This document shows, piece by piece, positions 1 to 8,996 of a DNA stretch of 64,000 nucleotides. This DNA comes from Janthinobacterium sp. 344. GTDB taxonomy: Bacteria; Pseudomonadota; Gammaproteobacteria; Burkholderiales; Burkholderiaceae_D. Within the stretch, counting starts at the first letter, position 1, and each line of letters opens with the position of its first letter. The translations under genes and the position numbers were made by a program. Under the pieces are notes generated by a model. The model saw only the letters and a program-made list of their open reading frames with translations. It had not been told where the DNA came from and made no database searches. The stretch lies in contig NZ_FOKL01000007.1 in NCBI RefSeq assembly GCF_900112025.1, positions 310,001 to 374,000 of the forward strand, written 5' to 3'.

Positions 1-98
1 GCATGGTGCGTGCTGGCGGCGCCGGGGCTGGCAAGGGAAAAGTTGGACATGATGCGCCATGCTAACCGAAAAGCAGGGCGCCTTGCACGGGGAGGGAC

Positions 99-770
99 TT
101 ACTCGAGCTTCATGCCGAAGCGCTGCAGGCGGGGTTGCCAGTGCTCCTGGATATTCGCCGAGACGAGGATGCGCTCCGCCTTGCCGATCAGCAATTTGCG
201 CGGCACGAAGCCGAAATAGCGCGAGTCGGCGCTGTTGTCGCGGTTATCGCCCAGCATCAGAAAATGGTCGGCCGGCACCGTCACGGGGCCAAAGCTGCGC
301 GCCGCGCCCGTGACTTGCGGCAGGAACTGGATGCGGTGCTGTTCGGTGCTGTTGCGCTCGGTGATGCGCTGCGCCGTCAATTGGCCGACATGGGCGATGG
401 TTTCGGGCGCCGTGTCGAGCGCCGTGTACTGGGCGCGGTGGCCATTGAGGATCAACTGTTCATCGCGCATTTCCACCGTGTCGCCGGGCAGGGCGATGAT
501 GCGCTTGATCAGGCGCGTGCCATCCCTGGGCGAGGAAAAGGTGACGATGTCGCCGCGTGCCGGCTCGCCCAGGCGTTGCACTACGATATCGGTCAGCGGT
601 ACTTTCAGGTTGAAGGCGAGACGGTTGACGAAGACGACGTCGCCTTCGAGCAGGTTGGGCCGCATGGACGCTGACGGTATCGGATTCCAGTCCGCCACGG
701 CGGTGCGGAACACGCCGAACAGCAGAATAAACATCAAAAAGCCCTTGTTGGCGCGCATCCATGTGCTCAT
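99..770 (-). CDS. lepB: Signal peptidase I (S26 family)
   Basis: Membrane-bound serine/lysine-dyad protease that removes signal peptides from exported proteins on the periplasmic side. The 223-residue product has one N-terminal membrane segment (about residues 9-26), then the box PSASMRP with catalytic Ser35, and RLIKRIIALPGD with the general base Lys89. The GDNRDNSADSR box near residue 175 is the conserved C-terminal S26 signature. It is shorter than E. coli LepB (324 aa) and has one TM segment. This suggests a second, compact paralogue rather than the lep gene of the usual lepA-lepB-rnc cluster; neither neighbour is present here. Confidence 0.93.
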   Translation of the reverse strand: MSTWMRANKGFLMFILLFGVFRTAVADWNPIPSASMRPNLLEGDVVFVNRLAFNLKVPLTDIVVQRLGEPARGDIVTFSSPRDGTRLIKRIIALPGDTVEMRDEQLILNGHRAQYTALDTAPETIAHVGQLTAQRITERNSTEQHRIQFLPQVTGAARSFGPVTVPADHFLMLGDNRDNSADSRYFGFVPRKLLIGKAERILVSANIQEHWQPRLQRFGMKLE

Positions 771-947
771 GTCGGCTCTTTCGCTGGGCCTGTGCCCGTG
801 ATCGTTGGGGAAACGCCTGTTGCTGGCGTGGTATCAACAATGCATGGCGAGCCTGAAGCCAGTCTTAAATGGTACGCTGGAGTACGCTGGCACAGATGAG
901 GGGGGGCCGGGTGTTGCATGCCTGCGCCATCCGCGACATCGTGCTTG

Positions 948-1193
948 TCATGGACGCTGGCATGGCGGGTGCGCATCGCCGTTGCCGTTGGGCCGCTGCT
1001 TGCCGGCTATTTCTTCCCACAGTTCGCCTAGCGCCACCAGCAAGCCGCCGGCCACGAACGGTATCGCCACCAGCCAGGGCGTGCTGTCGAGCCAGGGACC
1101 GAGCAGGATCGCCGAAGCGATGGCGATGACGATGGCGCCGCACCAGAAACGGCGCGGATGCCGGAGCGTGAGCAGGTAGTGTAGATCGATCAT
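948..1193 (-). CDS. Small two-TM membrane protein, function unknown
   Basis: An 81-residue product beginning MIDLHYLLTL. It has two hydrophobic segments (about residues 17-32 and 39-56) followed by a polar tail rich in Asn, Gly and Pro. The start chosen at 1193 overlaps the stop of the upstream gene by 4 bp (ATGA), the usual sign of translational coupling, so the two small membrane proteins probably form a pair. I do not recognise the family. The long upstream extension of this frame is only a shadow of the partner gene. Confidence 0.6.
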   Translation of the reverse strand: MIDLHYLLTLRHPRRFWCGAIVIAIASAILLGPWLDSTPWLVAIPFVAGGLLVALGELWEEIAGKQRPNGNGDAHPPCQRP

Positions 1194-1441
1194 ATATCCT
1201 CCTTGGTGAGCAGGCGAAACAGACGGGCGGCCAGGATGCTGCTGACGGCAATGACGATGCAGCCGTCCAGGAAAAACAGCACCTTGCCGACCAGGTGCAT
1301 GCCCTGCACGATGTAGGCAGGCAATTCCTGCAGTTCCGCCCACTGTGTCATGCGTGCCAGCACGATGGCGGCGCCGAAGATGACGATGGCCAATGCCAAT
1401 ACCAGCAGCACATGGGCGAACAGGCGTTGATGCAGTTTCAT
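1190..1441 (-). CDS. Small two-TM membrane protein, function unknown
   Basis: An 83-residue protein with two clear membrane helices (about residues 8-28 and 48-75) and short charged ends. It is the first gene of a two-gene unit and its TGA overlaps the next start by 4 bp. No catalytic motif is visible. A small two-helix protein coupled to another small membrane protein could be an accessory or stress-related inner-membrane pair, but nothing here assigns a role. Confidence 0.6.
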   Translation of the reverse strand: MKLHQRLFAHVLLVLALAIVIFGAAIVLARMTQWAELQELPAYIVQGMHLVGKVLFFLDGCIVIAVSSILAARLFRLLTKEDI

Positions 1442-1588
1442 ATTGGACTAGGCAAGCCATTCAAGATTCCCGAGTCCTGACGTTATCAGGGCATCATGCC
1501 GCGGCTTTGCGCTGTCACAAAGTCGCGGCCGATACGACAAACGCCGCGCTGAGTGCCTGGCAACAAAGTGTCCGTTTTTTTGCCGGTT

Positions 1589-2128
1589 TCAGCTGGCCTG
1601 GCGGTCATTGCGCCGCTCGAAGTACAGCAAGTCCGACCACGTGCCCTGGAACAGCATGGCTTTTTCCGACCTGCCATATTGATGGAAACCGTTGCGCTGC
1701 ATGACGGCGATCGACCCCAGGTTTTGCGGCCGGGCCGTCGCTTCCAGGCGCCCCAGTTCCAGGCTGCCGAACGCCTCTTCCAGCAGCAGGGCGACGATGC
1801 GCGTGGCGTAGCCGCGCCCGCCAAACTGTTCGCCGATGCGGTAGCCCAGCGTCGCCTTGTTGAAATAGGCGCGCGTGACGGCCGTCAGGTTGACCCGCCC
1901 GATGATCTGGCCGTCCAGCTTGGCCAGGTATTGATGCGCGCTGTCCTTGTCGCGCTCGCGCCCGGCCTGTTCGATGGCGGCGGCGATGGCGTCACGGTGA
2001 TAGTAGGACGGCGCGCGGGCCGTGACCCAGGATTCGAAATACGCGCGGTTGGCCGCTTCGAAGGCCAGCAGGGCGTCGGTATCCGTGCTGGCGGGCGGCA
2101 GTAGTTGAAGGCGGTCGAGGTCGGACAT
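1589..2128 (-). CDS. GNAT acetyltransferase, RimJ/RimL type
   Basis: A 179-residue member of the RimJ/RimL branch of the GNAT superfamily, which transfers acetyl from acetyl-CoA to an N-terminal amine or small molecule. The acetyl-CoA loop is seen as GEQFGGRGYAT (about residues 98-108), with the strand-4 region IIGRVNLTAV before it and the family ending NLGSIAVMQRNGFHQYGRSEKAMLFQG. Length is normal. It stands alone, divergent from the VOC gene, so the substrate cannot be inferred. Confidence 0.85.
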   Translation of the reverse strand: MSDLDRLQLLPPASTDTDALLAFEAANRAYFESWVTARAPSYYHRDAIAAAIEQAGRERDKDSAHQYLAKLDGQIIGRVNLTAVTRAYFNKATLGYRIGEQFGGRGYATRIVALLLEEAFGSLELGRLEATARPQNLGSIAVMQRNGFHQYGRSEKAMLFQGTWSDLLYFERRNDRQAS

Positions 2129-2212
2129 GGCGGCTGGTCAAAAAGAGATATGCCATTATAATCAGGCGGCGGCGCATGGCGCCCGTCCTACATCCACCCC
2201 TGAAGGAGCGGC

Positions 2213-2605
2213 ATGCTGTCCCATCTCTGCATCGGCACCAACGACTTTCCCCGCGCCTACGCTTTTTATACGGCACTGCTGGGTGAACTGGACCTGGTCG
2301 AGAAATTCCATGACGGCGCCAAGCCCTGGGCGGGCTGGATGGCGAAGACGGCGCCGCGTCCGCTGTTCGTGCTCGGTGCGCCACATGACGGCTTGCCCGC
2401 CACGCCCGGCAATGGGCAGATGACGGCCTTGCTGGCGGCCAGCCGCGCGCAGGTGGACCGCTGCCACCAGCTCGCGCTGGCGCTGGGGGCCGCGTGCGAG
2501 GGGCCGCCGGGCTTGCGTCCCCATTACCACGCCCACTACTATGGCGCGTATTTCCGCGACCTCGATGGCAACAAGCTGTGCGTCTGCTGCCACGCCGAGG
2601 AGTGA
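2213..2605 (+). CDS. VOC-family protein (glyoxalase/bleomycin-resistance fold)
   Basis: A 130-residue single VOC unit pair: the opening MLSHLCIGTNDFPRAYAFYTALLG is the classic betaalphabeta module start, with metal-site candidate His5. The second module ends HYYGAYFRDLDGNKLCVCCHAEE, where the FRDLDGNK turn and a Glu near the end match the second metal ligand. VOC proteins include glyoxalase I, dioxygenases and drug-binding proteins; the reaction is unknown here. The start follows a TGAAGGAGCGGC ribosome binding site 5 bases upstream. It converges with the DinB gene, with 1 bp between stops. Confidence 0.85.
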   Translation: MLSHLCIGTNDFPRAYAFYTALLGELDLVEKFHDGAKPWAGWMAKTAPRPLFVLGAPHDGLPATPGNGQMTALLAASRAQVDRCHQLALALGAACEGPPGLRPHYHAHYYGAYFRDLDGNKLCVCCHAEE

Positions 2606-2606
2606 T

Positions 2607-3191
2607 TCAGCGCGCTTGCCAGATTTCTTCCTCTGTCCAGCCCAGCTCCGCACAATCCTGCGCCCGCAGTTCCGCTTCGCCGGCGCAAAAGAATTCGTCG
2701 AGCTGCGGCGGCGCCACGCGCGTGCCGGCCAGCATGGCGTGGACTTGCCCCCGGTGGTGGATCTGGTGCTGGAACAGATGCGCCAGCAGGCGCAGGCGCG
2801 TGTCGATTTGCGGCGTGTCGCGCAGGATTGTCACGCGCCGCGCCAGGTCCGCGTCGCACAGGCTGCGGCAATGCGCGATCAGGCGCGCGTCCGATGCGCG
2901 CTGCGCTGCCTGCAGCGCGGCGCAATCGGTGTAGGGTTCGTCCCGTTCAAAGAAAGAGTAGCAGTCCGGATGCGGCGCGTCGCCGCGCAGTTCGCGTTCG
3001 AGCGCATCGAGGTAAAACCAGTCGCACGTCAGGATATGGTTCAGGGTGAACTGGATGGTGGGGAAGAAGCTGACCCGCGTGGCCTGGAACTCGGCCTGGG
3101 TCAGCTGTCCGCACGCCTTCAGCAGGCGGTGGTTGGACCAGGCGTTGTTATACGCCTGGCTGGTAAGGTATTGGGCCAGCGGATTGTGCAT
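2607..3191 (-). CDS. DinB-family four-helix protein
   Basis: A 194-residue DinB/YfiT-type helical bundle. The three-histidine metal site is visible as LNHIL near residue 52 and HLFQHQIHHRGQVHAML at about residues 137-152. Members include damage-inducible proteins of unknown role and thiol transferases such as bacillithiol or mycothiol S-transferases. The signature HHRGQ is intact, so metal binding is likely. No thiol pathway gene is adjacent. The divergent promoter region 3192-3352 is shared with the HDOD gene. Confidence 0.85.
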   Translation of the reverse strand: MHNPLAQYLTSQAYNNAWSNHRLLKACGQLTQAEFQATRVSFFPTIQFTLNHILTCDWFYLDALERELRGDAPHPDCYSFFERDEPYTDCAALQAAQRASDARLIAHCRSLCDADLARRVTILRDTPQIDTRLRLLAHLFQHQIHHRGQVHAMLAGTRVAPPQLDEFFCAGEAELRAQDCAELGWTEEEIWQAR

Positions 3192-3352
3192 GATGTGCCT
3201 TGCAAAGCAGGGAAACCTGCGAGAGTGTTACTTTAGCAGGTCGCGTCGCTTGGACCCGGCCCGCCACGCCCATCGCACCGGCGCGGCTGTCATCAAGTAA
3301 AATCGCGGCGCGGATTGCGCGATAGTGACGGATATAGGGCTGGAAAAGCAAA

Positions 3353-4336
3353 ATGGGTTGGATAGGAAAATTACTGAACGGCGGCGACGGGAAAAACAAG
3401 CCTGCGCCAGCCGCGGCAGCGGCATCGCCCGAGGTGGCACGGCAGCCAGCCGGCATCACCGAAATCGATGCCATCTATTACCGCTGGCTGGCGGCTGCGG
3501 GGGCGACGCAGGCATCAAAGCAGGCGGAACAGCAGATTCTGGACGAATTGACGCGCCTGGCCAGTGAACCGATCGTCGGCGCTGCGCTGATACCGCGCAT
3601 TCCCGCCATCATTCCGCAGTTGATGCGGACCTTGCAAGATGAAAACATGAGCGCGGCCGAGCTGTCGCGCCAGCTGGCCCAGGACGTGCTGCTGGTCGCC
3701 GAGGTCTACCGCGAAGCGAACCGGCCCTGCTACCATTCACGCTACAACGCCAGCCCGTCGATCAATAACATGGAAGGCGCCATCATGCTGCTCGGGCAAA
3801 ACGGCATGCGCATGCTGCTCGCCCGCGTCGCCTTCCGTCCCATCGTCAGCATGCAAAGCGGTGGGCTGACCATCCGCACGGCGCCGCTGATCTGGCGCCA
3901 GTCCGAGAAATGCGCGCTGGCGGCCAACCTGGTCGCGCCTGCGCTGCAGGCCAACGCCTTCGACGCCTATCTGGCGGGATTGATGGCCAATGTCGGCCTG
4001 GTGGTGGCGTTCCGGCTGATCGACCAGATGCATGCGCCCGATGCCTTTCCACAATCGGACGCCTTCATTGCCCAGGTGTTTGCGCAGGCGCGCATCCTGT
4101 CGGTGCGCATCGCCGAATTATGGGAGTTCCCCGCATCCGTGACGCGCGCGATCGGCCAGGCCGGACAAGATGATGCCGACGCGCAGGCGCAAGCGCTGGC
4201 GCTGGGCGAGCGCCTGAGCAAGCTGCGCATGCTGGTCGATACGGGCCGTTTTCCTGCCGACGATCCCTTCGTGATGACAGGACTCGGCAAGAGCGAACTG
4301 CTGGTGTTCGACAAACTGGCCGACGACGAGGAGTGA
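3353..4336 (+). CDS. HDOD-domain signalling protein
   Basis: A 327-residue protein. An Ala/Pro-rich linker (residues 12-30) precedes an HDOD region (about 65-270), recognised by LIPRIPAIIPQLMRTLQDENMSAAELSRQLAQDVLL and by INNMEGAIMLLGQNGMRMLL, the usual HDOD opening helices. HDOD domains are HD-like but lack phosphohydrolase metal ligands, and act as scaffold or regulatory modules in stress and c-di-GMP signalling. No partner domain is fused. It converges with livF. Confidence 0.85.
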   Translation: MGWIGKLLNGGDGKNKPAPAAAAASPEVARQPAGITEIDAIYYRWLAAAGATQASKQAEQQILDELTRLASEPIVGAALIPRIPAIIPQLMRTLQDENMSAAELSRQLAQDVLLVAEVYREANRPCYHSRYNASPSINNMEGAIMLLGQNGMRMLLARVAFRPIVSMQSGGLTIRTAPLIWRQSEKCALAANLVAPALQANAFDAYLAGLMANVGLVVAFRLIDQMHAPDAFPQSDAFIAQVFAQARILSVRIAELWEFPASVTRAIGQAGQDDADAQAQALALGERLSKLRMLVDTGRFPADDPFVMTGLGKSELLVFDKLADDEE

Positions 4337-4377
4337 CGGCCGCAGGCCGCGCACGGCGGGCGTGCGGCGGCTATCGC

Positions 4378-5079
4378 TCAGCGCGCGAAATACAGCGCGT
4401 GCAGGTGCTCCAGGTCGACATCCGCCGCCGCCTGCGACAGCGCCACTCTGCCGCTTTGCATCAGGTAGACATGGTCGGCCACTTTCACCGCGCGCGCCGT
4501 GTTCTGCTCCACTAAAATGATGGTGCGCTTGCCGTCGTTCAGCCGCGCGAGGATCTCGAACAGCTCGTTGACCACCAGCGGCGCCAGGCCCAGCGACGGC
4601 TCGTCGATGATCAACAAGGACGGGTCCGACATCAGCCCGCGCGCCATCGCCAGCATCTGCGCCTCGCCGCCGGAGAGCGAGCCGGCCAGCTGGCGGCGCC
4701 GCTCGTGCAGGCGCGGGAACATGGCGTAGGCTTCGGCCAGGCGCGCCGGCATGTGGCTGCGGTGCGCCTTCGGGAAGGCGCCCATGATCAGGTTTTCTTC
4801 CACGCTCATGTCGCGGAACGTCATGCGCCCCTCGGGGATCATCGTCACGCGTGCATCGCTCATCTTCCAGGTGGGCGTGCCGTTGATGGGCGTGCCGTCG
4901 AGCGCGATGCTGCCCGCGTCCACGGGCAGCAGGCCCATGATGGCGCGCAGCAGGGTCGTCTTGCCGGCGCCGTTCGGGCCGATGATGGTGGTCAGCTTGC
5001 CCTTGCGGATCGACAGCGACACATCCCACAGCACATTGATGGCGCCATAGCCGGCGCGCAGGTTTTCTATGTCAAGCAT
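4378..5079 (-). CDS. livF: Branched-chain-amino-acid-type ABC transporter ATPase LivF
   Basis: A 233-residue ATPase of a high-affinity importer of the LIV/HAAT class. Walker A GPNGAGKTT starts near residue 34, signature LSGGEAQ near 140, Walker B LLIIDEPSLGL near 158. It is the last gene of the minus-strand cluster and overlaps livG by 8 bp. HAAT importers of this class transport branched-chain amino acids but also urea, amides and aromatic or alicyclic acids. The linked CoA ligase and dehydrogenase favour a carboxylic acid as substrate. Confidence 0.93.
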   Translation of the reverse strand: MLDIENLRAGYGAINVLWDVSLSIRKGKLTTIIGPNGAGKTTLLRAIMGLLPVDAGSIALDGTPINGTPTWKMSDARVTMIPEGRMTFRDMSVEENLIMGAFPKAHRSHMPARLAEAYAMFPRLHERRRQLAGSLSGGEAQMLAMARGLMSDPSLLIIDEPSLGLAPLVVNELFEILARLNDGKRTIILVEQNTARAVKVADHVYLMQSGRVALSQAAADVDLEHLHALYFAR

Positions 5080-5785
5080 GCTCGGCTCCTGTATAGCTCT
5101 GGATGACGGCCGGGTCGCGGAAGACGCAATCGGGCGTGCCGTCGGCGATCAGCTGGCCAAAATTGAGCACGGCCACGCGCTGGCACAGATTGCTGATGGT
5201 CTCGATGTCATGCTCGATCATGACGATGCCCACGCCAAAGGCCGCGTGCAACTCCTTCAGCATGCCCATGAAGCGGCGCTTGCCGTTCGTTTCCAGGCCT
5301 GCCAGCACTTCATCGAGCAGCAGCAGTTTCGGGTTCGTCGCCAGCGCCTTGGCCACTTCCAGCGCTTTCAATTCCGTCAGCGCCAGTTCGCTGGCCGCGT
5401 CGCGCTGCGCCTTGTCCGCCAGGCTCGTAAAATCGAGGATCTCGTCGATCTTGCGCTGGTCCACCTTGCCCGTGCCGAAGCGCTGCGCCACGATGAGGTT
5501 TTCGCGCACCGTCAATTCATGCATCGGCTGCGGGATCTGGAAGGTGCGCCCCAGGCCCAGGCGGGCGCGCTGGTACATGGGCGTGGCCATGATGTCGCGC
5601 CCCTCGAAGCGGATGCTGCCGCCGGTGGGACGCACCAGGCCGGAAATGGCGTTGAACAGGGTGGTCTTGCCGGCCCCGTTCGCGCCCACCAGGCCGATCA
5701 CGTCGTGGCTGCCCACCTTTAAGGTGACGCTGTCGACGGCCGTCAGGCCGCCGAAACGCACGCAGACATTATCGAGTTCAAGCAT
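5072..5785 (-). CDS. livG: ABC transporter ATPase LivG
   Basis: A 237-residue ATPase, partner of LivF in the heterodimeric motor. Walker A GANGAGKTT near residue 35, Walker B LLLLDEVLAGL near 155 and the H-loop IEHDIE near 190 are intact. In the signature region the canonical LSGGQ is replaced by ALTELKALEVAKAL, a pattern common in LivG proteins. It overlaps livM by 8 bp and livF by 8 bp, consistent with one coupled transcript. Confidence 0.93.
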   Translation of the reverse strand: MLELDNVCVRFGGLTAVDSVTLKVGSHDVIGLVGANGAGKTTLFNAISGLVRPTGGSIRFEGRDIMATPMYQRARLGLGRTFQIPQPMHELTVRENLIVAQRFGTGKVDQRKIDEILDFTSLADKAQRDAASELALTELKALEVAKALATNPKLLLLDEVLAGLETNGKRRFMGMLKELHAAFGVGIVMIEHDIETISNLCQRVAVLNFGQLIADGTPDCVFRDPAVIQSYTGAEHA

Positions 5786-6746
5786 GTGCTTTCTCCTTCG
5801 CTTTGCCCTTGACGAGCTTCTGCAGCAGCGGCAGCAGGCCGTTCGGACTGAAGACGATCATCGCCACCAGCAGCACGCCCAGCACCAGCTGGTGGCCGGT
5901 CGGAATCAGCGACTTGAAAATGAGCTGGTCGACCAGGTACACCACCACGGCGCCCAGCACGGGGCCGAGGATGGTACGGTAGCCGCCGAAGATGGCCGCC
6001 ACGATCGGCAGCGTGACCCACAGGCTGTTGAAGGCGTAGTCCGGCTCCAGGAAATTGATGTAGTGGGCGTTGAAGGCGCCGAACAGGCCCGCCATGAAGG
6101 CCGACACCAGCAGCATCGCGCCCTTCAGCAAGGTGCTGTTGACGCCGACGACGCGCGTGGCGTCTTCGCTGTCGTGCATGGCGCGCAGGGCGATGCCGTA
6201 ATGGCTGGCGCGGATGCGGCTGTAGACGAAGGCGCACGCCACCACCAGGGTCAGCACCACCATATAGGCGCCCGTCTTGCTGGCCAGATCAACACCGAAG
6301 ACGGTGGGCAGTGGGGGGATATTGTTCACGCCGCCGGCGCCGCCCGTCACGGAGCTCCATTCCGTGGCCAGGATGCGGAAGATGTGCGCGTAGGCGAGGA
6401 TGGCCAACGCGAAATACGGCCCGCGCAGGCGCAGCACGGGCAGCATGATGACGGCGGCGATGGACGCGCCAGCGCCGCCCAGCAGCATGGCGGGGAACAC
6501 GGGCACGCCCAGCTTCACCGTGCTCAGGGCGGAGACATACGCGCCCACGCCGAAGAACGCCGCATGGCCGAAGCTGACCATGCCGCCCAAATTGCCGAGC
6601 AGGGCCCAGGACATGGCCACGCCGCCGATGATCAGCGCCGCCACCACCATGCTCATCACGTACTGGTTGGCGCCCAGCGCCAGCGGCACGGCAATATAGG
6701 CGGCCAGCAGCAGGCCCGCCGTGGATATCCATGTCGAGCGCTTCAT
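5778..6746 (-). CDS. livM: ABC transporter permease LivM
   Basis: A 322-residue inner-membrane permease with about 8-10 hydrophobic helices. The family motif GLFGAFNAHYINFLEPDY follows the loop containing EDATRVVGVNSTLLKG, which is the ATPase-contact (EAA-like) region. The start at 6746 (MKRSTWIST) overlaps the livH stop by 4 bp. The much longer open frame upstream is a shadow of livH. It forms the translocation pore with LivH. Confidence 0.92.
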   Translation of the reverse strand: MKRSTWISTAGLLLAAYIAVPLALGANQYVMSMVVAALIIGGVAMSWALLGNLGGMVSFGHAAFFGVGAYVSALSTVKLGVPVFPAMLLGGAGASIAAVIMLPVLRLRGPYFALAILAYAHIFRILATEWSSVTGGAGGVNNIPPLPTVFGVDLASKTGAYMVVLTLVVACAFVYSRIRASHYGIALRAMHDSEDATRVVGVNSTLLKGAMLLVSAFMAGLFGAFNAHYINFLEPDYAFNSLWVTLPIVAAIFGGYRTILGPVLGAVVVYLVDQLIFKSLIPTGHQLVLGVLLVAMIVFSPNGLLPLLQKLVKGKAKEKAHA

Positions 6747-7615
6747 CCGCGCCTCCGTTGTGCGCCGAACAGGCCGTTCGGCATGATGAACAACACCAGC
6801 AGGAACAGCACCATGCCGGACAATTCCTGCAGCGCGGAGCTGGCCAGGGTGACGGTCAGCGCTTCGGCCACGCCCAGCAGCACGGCGGCCAGCAGCACGC
6901 CGGGAATCGAACCGATGCCGGCCAGGACGGTGATGATGAAGGCTTTCACCGTCAGCGCGCCGCCGTAGGCCGGCTGGATCACGCCATAGCTGAACAGGGC
7001 AACGCCCGCGAAGGCGGCCAGGATGCCGGCGACCAGAAACGACACCAGTTCCGTGCGGCCCGGGTCGATGCCCATCAGCTTGGCCGCGTCGCGGTTGCTG
7101 GAGACGGCGCGCACGGCGCGGCCATACCAGCTGGTGGACAGCCAGCGCCACAGCGCCGCCATCAGCACCAGGCTGACGCCGAAGAAGATCACTTCGCTGC
7201 GCATGCTGAAGAAGGGGCCGACTTCAAAACCTTCCTGCAGCCAGCTCGACGAGGTCGAGCGGATGTCGGCCTTCCAGACGAGCAAAATGAAATTGGTGAG
7301 GATGACGCCGATGCCGTAGGTGAGGATCAGCGAGTTGATTTCGCGGTCCTTCTTGATGCGGCTGACGATCAGGTAGACGCCCACCGACGTCAGGCTGACG
7401 ATCACCAGCGCGATGGGAATGGCGAACATGGGCCCCAGGCCCAGGCCGGACTCCACGCTGTAGGCGATGTAGGCGGCCAGCAGCACCAGTTCGCCGTGCG
7501 CCAGGTTGATCACTTTCATGGTGCCGAACACCAGCGCCAGACCCAGCGCGATCAGGGCATAGGAGCCGCCCTGCAGCAGGCCCGAATACAGGGCTTGCAA
7601 GATTAATTCTGTCAT
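6743..7615 (-). CDS. livH: ABC transporter permease LivH
   Basis: A 290-residue permease, the first membrane gene of the importer. It opens with LILQALYSGLLQGGSYALIALGLALVFGTMKVINLAHGEL, a very typical LivH N-terminus, and carries RAVSSNRDAAKLMGIDPGRT as the ATPase-contact loop near residue 170. About eight membrane helices are visible. It lies 110 bp after the binding-protein gene. Confidence 0.93.
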   Translation of the reverse strand: MTELILQALYSGLLQGGSYALIALGLALVFGTMKVINLAHGELVLLAAYIAYSVESGLGLGPMFAIPIALVIVSLTSVGVYLIVSRIKKDREINSLILTYGIGVILTNFILLVWKADIRSTSSSWLQEGFEVGPFFSMRSEVIFFGVSLVLMAALWRWLSTSWYGRAVRAVSSNRDAAKLMGIDPGRTELVSFLVAGILAAFAGVALFSYGVIQPAYGGALTVKAFIITVLAGIGSIPGVLLAAVLLGVAEALTVTLASSALQELSGMVLFLLVLFIMPNGLFGAQRRRG

Positions 7616-7725
7616 GTCGTCATCCCGTCAGGCAGGCCGGCGCAGCGTGTACAAGCAAGCGCAGGACTGCCGTTCATCGGTGCGCGCCCGGGCGGGCACG
7701 CGCGTGTGCAGCGGGAGGCTGCGGC

Positions 7726-8892
7726 TTACCAGGGCACGGCCGGATAGTTCAGCTTGCCCGTGGCGTGTTCCTTCGGCCAGACGATCACCACCTTCTTGTC
7801 CTGGTGCTGCGCCATGCGGTGCACGAAGTTCTGGTTGTCGCCGTTGGCGGCAAACTGCACCCGGCCGATCAGCGTTTCGCGGTCCGTCTTGCGCATTTCC
7901 TCGGCCACGCCGCCTTTCTTGATGGTGCCCTTGTCGGCCGCGCGCGCGATCGCCTCGAACAGCAGCATCGACTGCACGTAGCCGAACTGGCCCAGGTAGT
8001 CGGGTTCCTTCTTGTACAGCTGCTTGTAGGCGTCGCTGAAGGCCTTGCCGTCGGCCGTCTTGAATTCGGTGGGGAAGGGCAGCAATGCCGTGCCGAAGAC
8101 GTTCGGCATCAGGTCCGGGAAGTCGGCCGCCATCTTCGGCGTGGCCAGCGACCACACGCCCACCATGGCCTTGATCTTCGGTTTCAGCACGCGCGCGGCG
8201 CGGATGATGCCCACGTAGTCGTTTTCATAGCCGACCATGGCCACCACTTCCGATTTGTCCTGCAGCTTGATCTTGTTGATGATGGGCTTGAAGTCCGTGA
8301 TCGCCGGGTCGAACGAGTGCGTCGTCACTTTCACGCCCTTGGCCGCCAGGGCCTTTTCCACGTCCTTCGCCAGGCCCGTGGTGGCGTCCTTGGTCGAATA
8401 CACGATGGAGACGGACTTGGCGCCCACGTCGGCAAGCAGGCCCAGCATGGCCTTTTCGTAGCCGGCCGTGTTATTGATGCGGAAAAAATTCTTGCGCCCG
8501 CTGGCCACCAGGCTGTCGTCCACGCCGCCCGACGTGATGTAAACCAGGCCCAGTTTATTGGCCGTGTCCGAGGCGGGCGAGATATTGTTCGAGCCATAGC
8601 CGCCCGTGATGGCCACCACGCCCTGGCTGGCCAGCTTTTCCACGGCGGCGATGGCCTTGGCCGGCGCCGATTCGTCGTCGACGGTGACGATCTTGATCTT
8701 GTGCTTGCCGTTGCTCTTGTTGAAGACTTCGGCCGCGACCATGATGCCTTCCTGCATGCCGGCGCCGACGCGCGCCAGGTTGCCCGTCAGGGGAATTTCC
8801 GCGCCGACCAGGAATTCATCGGCGCTGGCCTGCGTCATCCAGGCGCCGGCAACCAGCGCTGCCATGGCGATGCGTGTGTATGTGCGTTTCAT
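7726..8892 (-). CDS. livK: Periplasmic substrate-binding protein of a LIV-type importer
   Basis: A 388-residue precursor with a Sec signal peptide (MKRTYTRIAMAALVAGAWMTQASA) followed by a type I periplasmic-binding fold: EIPLTGNLARVGAGMQEG, then the DDESAPAKAIAAVEKLASQGVVAITGGYGSN strand-helix. It delivers the ligand to LivHMGF. The start at 8892 has an upstream GGAGGAGACACG binding site. The long upstream frame is a shadow of the ligase gene. The symbol describes the family; the ligand is unknown, and an organic acid is as likely as an amino acid given the neighbours. Confidence 0.9.
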   Translation of the reverse strand: MKRTYTRIAMAALVAGAWMTQASADEFLVGAEIPLTGNLARVGAGMQEGIMVAAEVFNKSNGKHKIKIVTVDDESAPAKAIAAVEKLASQGVVAITGGYGSNNISPASDTANKLGLVYITSGGVDDSLVASGRKNFFRINNTAGYEKAMLGLLADVGAKSVSIVYSTKDATTGLAKDVEKALAAKGVKVTTHSFDPAITDFKPIINKIKLQDKSEVVAMVGYENDYVGIIRAARVLKPKIKAMVGVWSLATPKMAADFPDLMPNVFGTALLPFPTEFKTADGKAFSDAYKQLYKKEPDYLGQFGYVQSMLLFEAIARAADKGTIKKGGVAEEMRKTDRETLIGRVQFAANGDNQNFVHRMAQHQDKKVVIVWPKEHATGKLNYPAVPW

Positions 8893-8996
8893 CGTGTCTC
8901 CTCCGGTGATAAACTCCGGCGCCAGGATCGGTGCCGGGAAAACTACCCGCTTGGGTTTTATTGTCGGGTCTCTTGAAACCAACTGCAATGCCGAAT

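Noticed and set aside
5103..6968. Plus-strand frame of 621 codons over livG/livM/livH
   Set aside because: Covers three coupled real genes in antisense; no motif.
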